From: Tragulus kanchil
Taxonomy: Eukaryota; Chordata; Mammalia; Artiodactyla; Tragulidae
Reading direction: 5' to 3'
DNA: 64,000 bases
NCBI GenBank assembly: GCA_022376925.1
Contig: JAIOJX010000031.1
Coordinates: forward strand, 141,068,854-141,132,853
Part shown: positions 22,923-64,000 of the stretch, one piece after another
Layout: every line of letters begins with the position of its first letter
Numbering within the stretch: the first letter of the stretch is position 1
The notes under the pieces: generated by a model
Told to the model about the DNA's origin: nothing
Database searches by the model: none
What the model saw: the letters and a program-made list of their open reading frames with translations, nothing else
Translations under genes and position numbers: made by a program

Positions 22923-64000
<41,078 letters not shown>

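Overview
This is mammalian nuclear DNA, almost certainly from a ruminant (Pecora-like artiodactyl). The evidence is Bov-tA/Bov-A2 SINEs, a BovB (RTE-class) LINE fragment, ruminant-type L1 and many copies of a tRNA-derived SINE of the CHR/Bov-tA kind. I cannot name the species. Nothing is bacterial, and most open frames lie inside SINEs or LINEs.

The only gene I recognise is CYLD, the K63/M1-linkage ubiquitin-specific deubiquitinase, on the + strand. Twelve consecutive coding exons lie between 22923 and 62681. Together they give 1764 nt (588 codons) with matching splice phases, about residues 307-894 of the 956-residue human protein. They cover the central linker, the TRAF2-binding motif, the third CAP-Gly domain and most of the USP catalytic domain, including the catalytic Cys and His and the B-box-like zinc insert. 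The N-terminal exons (CAP-Gly 1 and 2) and the last exon lie outside the window.

Layout: 1-22900 holds no exon that I can see and is presumably a CYLD intron. It is filled with decayed L1, an LTR-like repeat, SINEs and one TSD-flanked, internally deleted L1 (15626-19606). 22900-26450 holds the first two exons. 26450-35580 is an intron with an ancient GA-rich repeat and an old L1. 35585-43560 holds the CAP-Gly3 and catalytic-Cys exons. 43560-49500 holds two USP exons in AT-rich introns. 49500-57900 is an intron with BovB, SINEs and an L1 3' end. 58078-62681 holds the last four exons seen, and 62682-64000 is intron.

The dominant oddity is architectural. Twenty near-identical direct duplications of about 0.72-1.16 kb sit head to tail through the window and account for about 22 kb of the 64 kb. 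They cut introns, exons, SINEs and L1 without regard to boundaries, have similar sizes, chain into triple copies, and carry small indels and short non-matching joins near their ends. I read them as unmerged contig overlaps (false duplications), not biology. The underlying locus would be about 42 kb. They create duplicate or broken copies of seven CYLD exons, and a naive gene model here would be wrong. The most interesting genuine element is the internally deleted L1, whose junction resembles a splice junction.
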